This document shows positions 7,838 through 18,222 of a stretch of DNA of 58,161 bases, piece after piece. This stretch comes from Actinomyces sp. ZJ308. Lineage in GTDB: Bacteria; Actinomycetota; Actinomycetes; Actinomycetales; Actinomycetaceae. The stretch is from NCBI RefSeq assembly GCF_011752065.1, contig NZ_JAAIJY010000022.1, forward strand, positions 1-58,161, in the 5' to 3' direction. Position 1 is the stretch's first letter. Every line of letters starts with the position of its first letter. Position numbers and translations under genes: made by a program. The notes under the pieces are model-generated. The model had not been told where the DNA came from and searched no databases. It worked only from the letters and a program-made list of their open reading frames with translations.

Positions 7838-8644
7838 GTGTCCGTGCTCGCCTCTGTGCTCACTGCCCTGGCCGTCGGGGTGCTGGTCGGGGTCGTCGTC
7901 GGCGCCCTGGGGGCGGGCGGCGGCATCCTGTCGGTGCCCGCCCTGGTCTACCTGCTGGGACAGGACCCGCACGACGCCTCCGCCGGCTCCCTCGTGGTGG
8001 TGGGGCTGACCGCGATCGTCTCCCTCATCGCCCCGGCCCGGGCCGGTCGGGTGCACTGGCGCGACGGGCTGACCTTCGGGCTCATGAGCGTGCTCGGGGC
8101 CCTCGTGGGATCCCGGGCCTCCGTGGCCGTGAACGGCACCGTCCTGCTGACCCTGTTCAGCGCGATGCTGGCGGTGGTGGGCGTGATCATGCTCGTGCGC
8201 GGGCTGCGCTCACGCAGCGGCCCCGACGGCGGTAGTGGCGACGGCTGCGATGGAGGGGGAGGGGCGGCGGCCCGGCGCGGTCTGCTGGTCATCGCGGGCG
8301 CCGCGACCTTCACCGGGTTCCTCACCGGCTTCTTCGGGGTCGGCGGCGGGTTCATCGTCGTGCCGATGCTCGTGCTGGCCCTGGGCTTCCCGATGAAGGA
8401 GGCCTCCGGAACCTCGCTGCTGGTCATGATCATCGCCTCCGCGGCCGGCCTGGCGGCGCGGGTGGGGACGCACTCGAACGTGGACTGGCCCGTGGTCCTG
8501 GTCTTCGCCGCGGCCTCGATGGCGGGAGGCCTCCTTGGCGGGCCGCTGACGAGGCGTGCCTCGGCGGCGACGCTGACGACCGTCTTCGGCGTCCTGCTCC
8601 TGGGCGTGTGCGCCGTGACCGCCTACGACCTCCTGACCGCCTGA
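7838..8644 (+). CDS. TauE/SafE (TSUP) family permease
   Basis: This 268-aa integral membrane protein has the two-fold repeat of the TSUP family: VVGALGAGGGILSVPALVYL in the first half and FLTGFFGVGGGFIVVPMLVL in the second, each followed by a conserved membrane hairpin. Relatives export or import sulfite, sulfonates and other sulfur-containing anions. Here it starts with a GTG 6 nt after the maturase stop and ends the sulfatase operon, so export of sulfate or sulfite released by desulfation is a reasonable inference. The cytoplasmic loop between halves is Gly/Ser-rich. Its last ~65 bp occur again at 9378-9442 beyond the higBA genes. Confidence 0.85.
   Translation: MSVLASVLTALAVGVLVGVVVGALGAGGGILSVPALVYLLGQDPHDASAGSLVVVGLTAIVSLIAPARAGRVHWRDGLTFGLMSVLGALVGSRASVAVNGTVLLTLFSAMLAVVGVIMLVRGLRSRSGPDGGSGDGCDGGGGAAARRGLLVIAGAATFTGFLTGFFGVGGGFIVVPMLVLALGFPMKEASGTSLLVMIIASAAGLAARVGTHSNVDWPVVLVFAAASMAGGLLGGPLTRRASAATLTTVFGVLLLGVCAVTAYDLLTA
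8572..8636 (+). repeat. Direct repeat, copy 1 (3' end of the TSUP gene)
   Basis: These 65 bp, coding for the last residues of the permease (LTTVFGVLLLGVCAVTAYDLL), are identical to 9378-9442. Allowing an 8-bp gap, similarity continues through the shared CTGAAGGCGCTG. The two copies flank higBA. Confidence 0.95.
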
Positions 8645-8699
8645 AGGCGCTGCGTGTCGTCGTGCTGCGCAGGCCGGTTACCGAGACGAGTCTGTCCTA

Positions 8700-8720
8700 T
8701 ATGACGCGATACGTTATACA
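8700..8720 (+). promoter_or_regulatory. higBA promoter with overlapping inverted repeat
   Basis: TATACA at 8715-8720 forms a -10 box 8 nt before the GTG start of higB, implying a leaderless or very short-leadered transcript. TATGACG (8700-8706) and CGTTATA (8712-8718) are inverted copies with one mismatch and overlap the box, as expected for an autoregulatory operator of a toxin-antitoxin pair. Confidence 0.5.
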
Positions 8721-8728
8721 CTGAGTGT

Positions 8729-9010
8729 GTGGTCAGGACGTTCGGCAGCAAGGACACTGAACGGCTCTGGCACAGGGAGCGAGTCCCGTCGATCGACTCT
8801 CGGATACAACGGACTGCCTTGAGCAAGTTGCGTCAAATCGCATCTGTGCACTCGGTTGACGAGTTGCGGGTGCCGCCGGGAAATCGGCTCGAGATGCTGA
8901 AGGGAGATCGAGCCGGCCAGTACAGCATCAGAATCAATGACCAGTGGCGGATCTGTTTCATGTGGACGAACGCCGGGGCGGAGGAGGTCGAGATCGTTGA
9001 CTATCACTGA
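8729..9010 (+). CDS. higB: HigB-type toxin (RelE/ParE superfamily)
   Basis: The 93-aa protein matches the HigB/'plasmid maintenance killer' group of ribosome-dependent mRNA interferases: RVPPGNRLEMLKGDRAGQYS, then the C-terminal IRINDQWRICFMW and VEIVDYH, are the conserved blocks, including the Arg and Tyr/His residues typical of the RelE-fold active site. It starts at a GTG right after a -10 box. Its last 14 nt overlap the antitoxin gene, and the toxin-first order is the usual order for higBA. GC is visibly lower than in the sulfatase genes on its left. Both ends of the module are bounded by duplicated permease DNA, which suggests recent insertion. Confidence 0.88.
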   Translation: MVRTFGSKDTERLWHRERVPSIDSRIQRTALSKLRQIASVHSVDELRVPPGNRLEMLKGDRAGQYSIRINDQWRICFMWTNAGAEEVEIVDYH

Positions 9011-9308
9011 CCAGAGCAACAAGCTGGCTCCTATTCATCCGGGGGAGGTTCTCATGGAGGACTTCATCAAGGGGTTCGGCATTACCCAGAATAAGCTGGC
9101 CGTCGCTATTGATGTGCCGCCGAGACGTATCAATGAGATCGTGCATGGTAAGCGCGCGGTGACTGCTGATACGGCGTTGCGGCTTGGCAAGTACTTCGGG
9201 GTGTCTGCGCAGTTCTGGTTGAACCTGCAGACTCAGTATGACCTCGACGTTGCGGAGGATCGCCTTTCAATGCAGATTGATGCCATCACTCCCTTGCGTG
9301 TGGCCTGA
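8997..9308 (+). CDS. higA: HigA-type antitoxin (XRE helix-turn-helix)
   Basis: The 103-aa product begins at a TTG (8997) preceded by GGAGGAGG, overlapping the end of higB. IHPGEVLMEDFIKG at the N-terminus followed by ITQNKLAVAIDVPPRRINEI is the HigA-type XRE helix-turn-helix, then ALRLGKYFGVSAQFWLNLQ and the C-terminal Asp/Glu-rich helix are standard for the family. It should bind and neutralise HigB and, with it, repress the shared promoter through the palindrome at 8700-8718. The module looks complete and potentially functional. Confidence 0.88.
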   Translation: MTITDQSNKLAPIHPGEVLMEDFIKGFGITQNKLAVAIDVPPRRINEIVHGKRAVTADTALRLGKYFGVSAQFWLNLQTQYDLDVAEDRLSMQIDAITPLRVA

Positions 9309-9342
9309 GCGTCGACATGTCGCAACCTGTGTGGATCGGCCT

Positions 9343-9453
9343 ATCTGTCGAAAAGGCGTGGCAGCATCGGTGGTGATGCTGACGACCGTCTTCGGCGTCC
9401 TGCTCCTGGGCGTGTGCGCCGTGACCGCCTACGACCTCCTGAAGGCGCTGTGA
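9343..9453 (+). pseudogene. Duplicated 3' fragment of the TSUP permease gene
   Basis: Only the extreme C-terminal codons of the permease are present here. Positions 9378-9442 are identical to 8572-8636, and a degraded similarity extends about 30 bp upstream (AGGCGTG at 9354-9360 matches 8552-8558 with a 4-nt indel). No start codon, ribosome site or upstream permease sequence accompanies it. It is a by-product of duplication around the higBA module rather than a gene. The reading frame ends LLKAL instead of LLTA. Confidence 0.85.
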
Positions 9454-9497
9454 ATGGAGGATAAGACGCGTTTGCCGCTACTAGATCCGTGTGTTTG

Positions 9498-9803
9498 CTA
9501 AGCCACTTGAACTCGCTGATCGCCTGTCACATACTCAATCGCCAAATTCCCACCAACCGCCTCCAGGTATCTGCGGATAGTGCCGATCTTCGAGTCGTCA
9601 AGGTCGCCGCGTTCGATCTTTGAGACCTGCCGCTGACCGACTCCGATGCGATCCGCTAACTGTGCTTGAGTGAGTCCGGCCTGCTCGCGCAGCTCGCGTA
9701 AGCGGTATGCGCGGATCTCGGTGCGCATGCGCTCTTTGTGGGCCTCGATCTGGTCTCGGCTCACCGGGTGGGAGTCTAAGAACTCTGTGATCGTCATGGG
9801 CAT
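9498..9803 (-). CDS. XRE-family antitoxin
   Basis: This 101-aa protein has a helix-turn-helix in the middle (ELREQAGLTQAQLADRIGV, then QRQVSKIERGDL), a type seen in antitoxins encoded after RelE/ParE-like toxins. The N-terminal MPMTITEFLDSHPVSRDQIE and the short C-terminal strand (GGNLAIEYVTGDQRVQV) belong to the same antitoxin group. The ATG at 9803 follows GAGAGGAGAG, which overlaps the end of the preceding toxin remnant. The antitoxin frame is intact while its toxin is not, so it may be an orphan that still represses its own promoter. Confidence 0.85.
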   Translation of the reverse strand: MPMTITEFLDSHPVSRDQIEAHKERMRTEIRAYRLRELREQAGLTQAQLADRIGVGQRQVSKIERGDLDDSKIGTIRRYLEAVGGNLAIEYVTGDQRVQVA

Positions 9804-9808
9804 TGTGG

Positions 9809-10004
9809 CTACTCTCCTCTCAGTGTGTGCAAGTGCTCGTCGAACAAGTCATCGGCTATGGGGATGTTTTGCTTGTACCAGCGGGCGGCCAAGGCGAGGT
9901 CCTTGTTCTTCCAGCAACTCGATGGCCGCGACCACCTGCGCCTGTGAGTTGCTGTCCAGTGAAGCCAGCCACGCTGCAACCAGCTCGATGTCAACACTCC
10001 ACAC
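9809..10004 (-). pseudogene. RelE/ParE-like toxin, internally deleted
   Basis: From a GTG at 10004 the frame reads VWSVDIELVAAWLASL, AIELLEEQG and LGRPLV, the standard N-terminal half of a Gp49/RelE-type toxin. It then runs into an unrelated stop. The normal C-terminal end, WYKQNIPIADDLFDEHL, is found directly afterwards in another frame and ends at the TAG at 9809-9811. The join CGCTGGTAC fits both the GRPLV and the RWYK sides, indicating a deletion of the middle of the gene (family lengths suggest about 45-50 codons) at a short homology. The catalytic central strands are missing, so the toxin must be inactive. Confidence 0.8.
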
Positions 10005-10083
10005 GCCGACATCGTAGCACCTGTAGGGTCTAAGAGCGGAGTGCGCTCGGTACGTCTACCTGTTGTCTGGCAGCATCGGTGGC

Positions 10084-11523
10084 ATGAGCAGTGAGTCGGC
10101 ATCCGAGCGGACCAGCACCTACGACGTCGTCGTCATCGGCGGCGGACCGGCGGGGGAGAACGTCGCCCAGTACGCCACCGAGGGCACCGACCTGACCGCG
10201 GTCCTCGTCGAGGGGGAGCTCCTGGGCGGCGAGTGCTCCTACTACGCCTGCATCCCCAGCAAGGCCCTCCTCCTGCCCATCGAGGTCGCGGCGGCCTCCA
10301 CGCACCTCGGCGGACTGCGCCCCGCCGAGCTGACCGCACCGGATCTGCTCGCGCGCCGAGACGAGTGGGTCTCCCGGTACGACGACGCCGGCCAAGTGCG
10401 CTGGGCCGAGAGCTCCGGCATCGACGTCGTCCGCGGATGGGCGCGCCTGGCCGGCCCGCGGCGGGTCGCCGTCCAGACCCCGGAGGGTGAGTGCGTGCTT
10501 CAGGCCCGGCGCGCCGTCGTGCTGGCTACCGGAGCGCAGCCCGTCGTGCCCGCGCTCCTCCGGGGCCTCGAGGCCTGGGACTCGCGCGACGCCACCGGCG
10601 TGCAGGAGATCCCGCAGCGGCTCATCATCATCGGCGGCGGGGTCGTCGCCTGCGAGGCCGCCACCTGGATGTCCGCCCTGGGCAGCGACGTCACCATGCT
10701 GGTACGCGGCCCCCGTCTCCTGTCGGCCGCCGAGCCCTTCGCCTCACAGATCATCGAGGAGGCGCTGGCGGCCCACGGCGTCACCGCCATCACCGATGCC
10801 CAGGTGACCGGCGCCGAACGGGTGCAGGCGCGCGAGGCCGGGCTCGGTCGTATCCACGGCGGCCCGGTGACGATCAGCTGCGCCGGCCGAAGCATCGAGG
10901 CCGACGAGATCCTCATCGCCACCGGCCGCCGCCCCCTCCTGGACGGCATCGGCCTGGAGACCGTCGGCCTCGAACCCGACGACGTCCTGGCCGGTCGCCT
11001 GCCCGACTGGCTCTACGCCGTCGGCGACGCCGGCGGGGAGGCGCAGCTGACCCACACGGGTAAGTACCGGGCGCGCGTCGTGGGGGAGTCCATCGCCGCC
11101 CTCGCAGCCGGCCGCGAGCCCGAGCCCGCGGTCGAGGACGTCCCCGTCCCGCAGGTCGTCTTCACCGACCCCCAGGTCGCCGCCAGTGGTCTGACTGAGC
11201 AGCAGGCCCGCGACGCCGGACACGACGTCGTCACCGCCCAGGTCGGTTACACCTCGGCCGCCGGTGCGGCGCTCCTGCGCGATGACGCCCACGGCGAGGC
11301 CAAGCTGGTCGTCGACCGGCAGACCGGCACCATCCTGGGGGCAACCTTCGTCGGCCCGGGCGCGGGCGAGCTCATCCACGCCGCCACCATCGCCATCACC
11401 GCCGACGTTCCGGTCCGCCGGCTGCGCCACGCCGTGCCCGCCTTCCCCACCGCGAGCGAGATCTGGCTACGGCTCATCGAGTCCCTCCCCAGCGAGGTCC
11501 TCCACCGTCCCGGTAAGGGGTGA
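10084..11523 (+). CDS. FAD/NAD(P) disulfide-family oxidoreductase (LpdA-like)
   Basis: The 479-aa flavoprotein has an N-terminal FAD motif (VVVIGGGPAGENVA), a redox disulfide GGECSYYACIPSK with Cys51 and Cys56, a second Rossmann motif for NAD(P) (IIIGGGVVACEAATW), the ATGRRP segment and a C-terminal dimerisation domain. In true dihydrolipoamide dehydrogenases the C-terminus carries HxHPTxxE. Here it reads HAVPAFPTASE, so the catalytic His position holds Phe. That resembles the non-lipoyl actinobacterial flavoproteins such as mycobacterial LpdA, or a mercuric-reductase-like enzyme, rather than an E3 subunit. No 2-oxoacid dehydrogenase genes are nearby. I use the ATG at 10084; a TTG at 10063 is in frame. 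Confidence 0.82.
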   Translation: MSSESASERTSTYDVVVIGGGPAGENVAQYATEGTDLTAVLVEGELLGGECSYYACIPSKALLLPIEVAAASTHLGGLRPAELTAPDLLARRDEWVSRYDDAGQVRWAESSGIDVVRGWARLAGPRRVAVQTPEGECVLQARRAVVLATGAQPVVPALLRGLEAWDSRDATGVQEIPQRLIIIGGGVVACEAATWMSALGSDVTMLVRGPRLLSAAEPFASQIIEEALAAHGVTAITDAQVTGAERVQAREAGLGRIHGGPVTISCAGRSIEADEILIATGRRPLLDGIGLETVGLEPDDVLAGRLPDWLYAVGDAGGEAQLTHTGKYRARVVGESIAALAAGREPEPAVEDVPVPQVVFTDPQVAASGLTEQQARDAGHDVVTAQVGYTSAAGAALLRDDAHGEAKLVVDRQTGTILGATFVGPGAGELIHAATIAITADVPVRRLRHAVPAFPTASEIWLRLIESLPSEVLHRPGKG

Positions 11524-11562
11524 CGTCAAGGCCTCAGGGCATGACTGAGGGACAATCGGTGC

Positions 11563-11949
11563 GTGCGAATCACCGGTATCGACCACGTCGTCCTGACCGT
11601 CCGCTCCATCGAGGCGAGCATCGACTTCTACTCGCGGGCCCTGGGTATGGAGGTGGTGACCTTCGGCCAGGGGCGCACGGCACTGCGGCTCGGGGACCAG
11701 AAGATCAACCTCCACGCCGCGGACGACCCGATCGCCCCGCATGCCGCGCGGCCCGCCCCCGGAAGCGCGGACCTGTGCCTCGTCGTCGACGGCGCCATCG
11801 AGGAGATCCTCGCGCATCTCGTCTCCGAGGCGATTCCTGTCGAGCTCGGTCCCGTCGACCGGACGGGTGCTCGCGGCCCCATCCGCAGCATCTACGTGCG
11901 CGACCCCGACCAGAACCTCGTCGAGCTCTCCGTCTACCAGCCCCGTTGA
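11563..11949 (+). CDS. VOC (glyoxalase/bleomycin-resistance fold) protein
   Basis: The 128-aa protein has the paired beta-alpha-beta-beta-beta modules of the vicinal oxygen chelate superfamily: MRITGIDHVVLTVRSIEASI with a metal-ligand His8 at the start, FYSRALGMEV, and a C-terminal IYVRDPDQNLVELSVY with the conserved Glu ligand. It is similar to uncharacterised glyoxalase-like proteins of the 'DHVVLTV' group; the substrate is unknown. The start is a GTG at 11563. It lies 39 nt after the flavoprotein gene, probably co-transcribed, and is convergent with the Fic pseudogene. Confidence 0.82.
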   Translation: MRITGIDHVVLTVRSIEASIDFYSRALGMEVVTFGQGRTALRLGDQKINLHAADDPIAPHAARPAPGSADLCLVVDGAIEEILAHLVSEAIPVELGPVDRTGARGPIRSIYVRDPDQNLVELSVYQPR

Positions 11950-11961
11950 GGCGTGCTCGAG

Positions 11962-12003
11962 CCCGGTAAGAGCCTATAGGCTGAACCGCTTCGAGCTACC
12001 GGG
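11962..12003. terminator. Hairpin between convergent VOC and Fic genes
   Basis: CCCGGTA (11962-11968) pairs with TACCGGG (11997-12003), and the loop contains the 12-bp palindrome AGCCTATAGGCT (11971-11982). It lies in the short convergent gap and overlaps the Fic stop codon, so it may terminate both transcripts. Confidence 0.4.
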
Positions 12004-13289
12004 ATGATTGAGGCCGAGAGGGAACGGCTCGTACCGGCGGGGAGATCCGGGTGTCGAAGCGTGTGCTCGCCAGCCGACGCTCCGCCCAGGTGATGGTGTC
12101 CAGCACCGCGTGGGCCGTGTAGGCCCGCACCCCCGTACCGATCGACTCCGTCGTGAGGATGCCGGCCGCTCTGAGCGTCTCCAGGCCTCGCGTCGCCGCC
12201 GTGCGCGATACGCCGTAGACCTGTGACACCGTGGTAATCGTGAGGATCGGGGTGGCAGGCAGCCCATCAAGAATCCGAGCCGCAGCCGAGTCAGCGCGCG
12301 GACGGCGGCCCGCGTTCTCCTGCCTCGCCCATGACTCAAGCGCATCTGCCCAGTCGGATCGAACGTCGTCGAGCTCGGATGAGATCTGCTCGGCCTGATC
12401 GCATGCCTGTACGGCGGCTTCGAGGAAGAAGGAGATCCAGGTGTCATAGCCTCCCGGCTCGGCGCCTACAAGGCTTCCGAGCCCCCGGTAGGCCGACAGT
12501 GCGTCGACGTACTGATCGCTCAGTGTCGACAGGACCAGGCTCACCGGTAATGCCATCGCAGGCAACAGCCCGCGACGCGCAAGCACCGTGTGGATGAGCG
12601 CCCGACCTACTCGGCCGTTGCCATCCGTGAACGGGTGGATCGTCTCGAACTGTGCGTGGACGAGCGCCGCCTGAATGAGAGGGGGCGTGTGTGGCTCCAT
12701 TGAGATACTGCACAAGATCCTCAACCAGGTCTGGAACCAACTCCGGCGGCGGGGGAACGAAGTCGGCCTCAAGGGGGTGGTAGGAGGAGCCTCCCACCCA
12801 GTTCTGAGCCGTGCGGATCCCATGGTGCTCCGGCGAGTCGGACAGGAGGCTGCGATGCAGTGTCAACAGCCGACCGGTGGTTACCGGCGGTGCATCGCTC
12901 AGATCCTCGACTGCCGCGCGCACGAGAGTCACGTTGTTGGCGACGGCACGTGCCTGCGCGCTCAGCCCCCTGACCTCTTCCCGCTGGCCCAGCTCCGCCA
13001 GAGCAACCTTGTGAGCTGACGGCGCGATTCCCTCGATCTGCGATGAAGCGATTGCCTCGCTGCGCAGGAGGAATCTCGATACCGCAGCCATGGCGGGTGA
13101 TGTATTGACTGCGCGCACCCGAGCCTCGGCCTGAGCGGCCAGCGCCTCAGTGCCCGGGCTTAATGCCAGGCTGGACCCGCTGAGTGGTTCCGGCACGTAG
13201 GCCCGGTACTCGCCGGACCTGCGGTCTCGACGCCTCAATCCGCTGCTGTGCGGGTTGTCCCAGTGACGGCTGATCCATGTGCCCACCAT
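11996..13289 (-). pseudogene. Fic-domain AMPylase with winged helix, frameshifted
   Basis: Two overlapping frames together make one Fic protein of about 430 aa. The first (from the ATG at 13289) carries a Fic N-terminal domain with the autoinhibitory motif SSQIEG (Ser82, Glu86, Gly87). It stays in register up to QYLNGATH and then loses frame near 12681-12692, at a GGGGG/GTGTGTG stretch on the plus strand. The second frame continues with PPLIQAALVHAQFETIHPF and the catalytic HPFTDGNGRVGR, then a C-terminal winged helix (VSQVYGVSRTAATRGL). Total length is one base over a multiple of three, consistent with a single insertion. It may be a true pseudogene, a phase-variable gene or a sequencing error. 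Confidence 0.8.
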
Positions 13290-13321
13290 GTTCTCCTTAA
13301 CGTGTCACCCACGCTCTCTCT

Positions 13322-13348
13322 ATGACACCTTAGTCTCTAAGGTGTCAT
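13322..13348. promoter_or_regulatory. Perfect 11-bp inverted repeat upstream of the Fic gene
   Basis: ATGACACCTTA (13322-13332) and TAAGGTGTCAT (13338-13348) are exact inverted copies with a 5-nt spacer. A further half site GTGTCA is at 13312-13317, between this and the Fic start. Placement 33 nt before the ATG suggests an operator; the Fic protein's own winged helix is a possible ligand. Confidence 0.6.
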
Positions 13349-13443
13349 AGGGGTGCGGGAAGTGCAACGTTAGCGACCGGAGAGGGTTTGCTGGTCGAGG
13401 TGGAGGCTTGGGCACGGTTGCCGTGAGGAACCTCGCGCAGTTC

Positions 13444-13473
13444 TGCATTGAGTGCAATGCTGCACTGAGTGCA
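13444..13473 (+). promoter_or_regulatory. Twin TetR-type operators
   Basis: TGCATTGAGTGCA (13444-13456) and TGCACTGAGTGCA (13461-13473) are near-identical 13-bp palindromes 17 bp apart. They end 10 nt before the GTG of the TetR gene. Two adjacent palindromes at a TetR start are typical of autoregulation. Confidence 0.65.
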
Positions 13474-13483
13474 AGATGGGTCT

Positions 13484-17160
<3,677 letters not shown>

Positions 17161-17170
17161 GGTGTATTCC

Positions 17171-17935
17171 TCATGGGTGAAGGCTTCCTGAACGCGGACG
17201 GCAGAAAGGATGACGGACGTCGGGCCCTTCCCTGGAGAACGCTCGTGATCCCGGGTGCTCCGGGGAGTCGGCATGACGAGGGCGGCGGGAAAACGGTGAT
17301 ATCGGTTGCGTCGGTGGCCGGCGGGGTCCTCTGCGCCCAAGGACGAGGGACAGGGCTATAAGGACGACGGAGATGACGATGATCGGGATCGGGATGAAGA
17401 TCGTGATCCCGGTCGCCACCACGGCGGGAGTCCCGGCCACGGCCGCGGCCGCGGCGCGCGGTAACGCGGATAGCCGTGTGCGTAGGCTGAGGACGCCGTC
17501 GACCACGACTGCTGCAGCGAGTGCCCCGAGGACGCCGCAGGTCACAAACAGCGGCATATCCAGACGACCGAATGCCGGAACGGGGGCGCCGACGTCGGCG
17601 GCCCCGAAGGCGACCGCCCACGCGACTGCCGCGACCGTGGCGACCCCGTAGGCCAGCATCGCTACCACCGCAGCGGTGAAGGCATGAGGTGCCGGAAGCA
17701 CTCCGCGCTCACGTGCGATCCCCAGGCCGCCGGTGATCGCGATCGCCCAGGGCATGGTTGTCACAGCTGTGTGCACCCAGGTGAGGACGTCAGCGGCGCC
17801 GCCACCTTCTACTCCTGCCGAGACTGGGATGATGATGAGTACGAGCCTCGCCAGTTCCAGCAGGCATGCCGCGATCCCGCACCACAGGGCTGTCCGGACT
17901 CCCAGTCTGGCCCCCATGACGTGGATGAGTACCAT
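17171..17935 (-). CDS. Hypothetical membrane protein
   Basis: About 254 aa from the ATG at 17935; in-frame ATGs at 18013 and 17917 are alternatives. The N-terminus MGARLGVRTALWCGIAACLL parallels RRTALRCGIL of the downstream gene. Five to six hydrophobic helices follow, with little between them, and then a long basic, Pro/Ser/Arg-rich C-terminal tail of ~55 residues. A TATAAT box at 18012-18017 on this strand overlaps the furthest upstream ATG, so translation probably starts downstream of it. No function is recognisable. Confidence 0.55.
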   Translation of the reverse strand: MVLIHVMGARLGVRTALWCGIAACLLELARLVLIIIPVSAGVEGGGAADVLTWVHTAVTTMPWAIAITGGLGIARERGVLPAPHAFTAAVVAMLAYGVATVAAVAWAVAFGAADVGAPVPAFGRLDMPLFVTCGVLGALAAAVVVDGVLSLRTRLSALPRAAAAAVAGTPAVVATGITIFIPIPIIVISVVLIALSLVLGRRGPRRPPTQPISPFSRRPRHADSPEHPGSRAFSREGPDVRHPFCRPRSGSLHP

Positions 17936-18011
17936 CCATCGCCGCCCTGCTGTCGGGCGGTTGCGCGCTGACGGCTTCCCTTGTGATGAAGGCGAACCTG
18001 ACACGCTGGGC

Positions 18012-18059
18012 ATTATATGTCCGAGCGGACGATATATCGACGGGGTTATCGACGGGGTT
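18012..18059. promoter_or_regulatory. Divergent regulatory region: TATAAT box, palindrome and 12-bp tandem repeat
   Basis: On the minus strand TATAAT (18012-18017) is a -10 box for the membrane-protein pair. Next to it are the palindrome GTCCG-AG-CGGAC (18019-18030) and two exact tandem copies of ATCGACGGGGTT (18036-18047 and 18048-18059). The region lies between divergent genes and could control either. Beyond it, 18060-18222 shows no further element. Confidence 0.4.
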
Positions 18060-18222
18060 AGGGCGCAACAGCGTGAGACTCTGAAAAGAACGGGGCAGAG
18101 AGGTTGGTCCTGCTCCGGTCTTCCTGACAGAATCGGAGCCGTCCCGCGGACCGTCCGACGTCGTTGTCGCAGCCGGGTCCGCGGCCCCGCGACTCCGTCC
18201 GCCCTTCCTCAGAGGAGCCTCC

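Noticed and set aside
9809..10102. 97-codon frame taken as a complete toxin gene
   Set aside because: Its first ~70 residues are out of the toxin frame; only the last ~23 residues match the toxin family. Treated as part of the deleted pseudogene.
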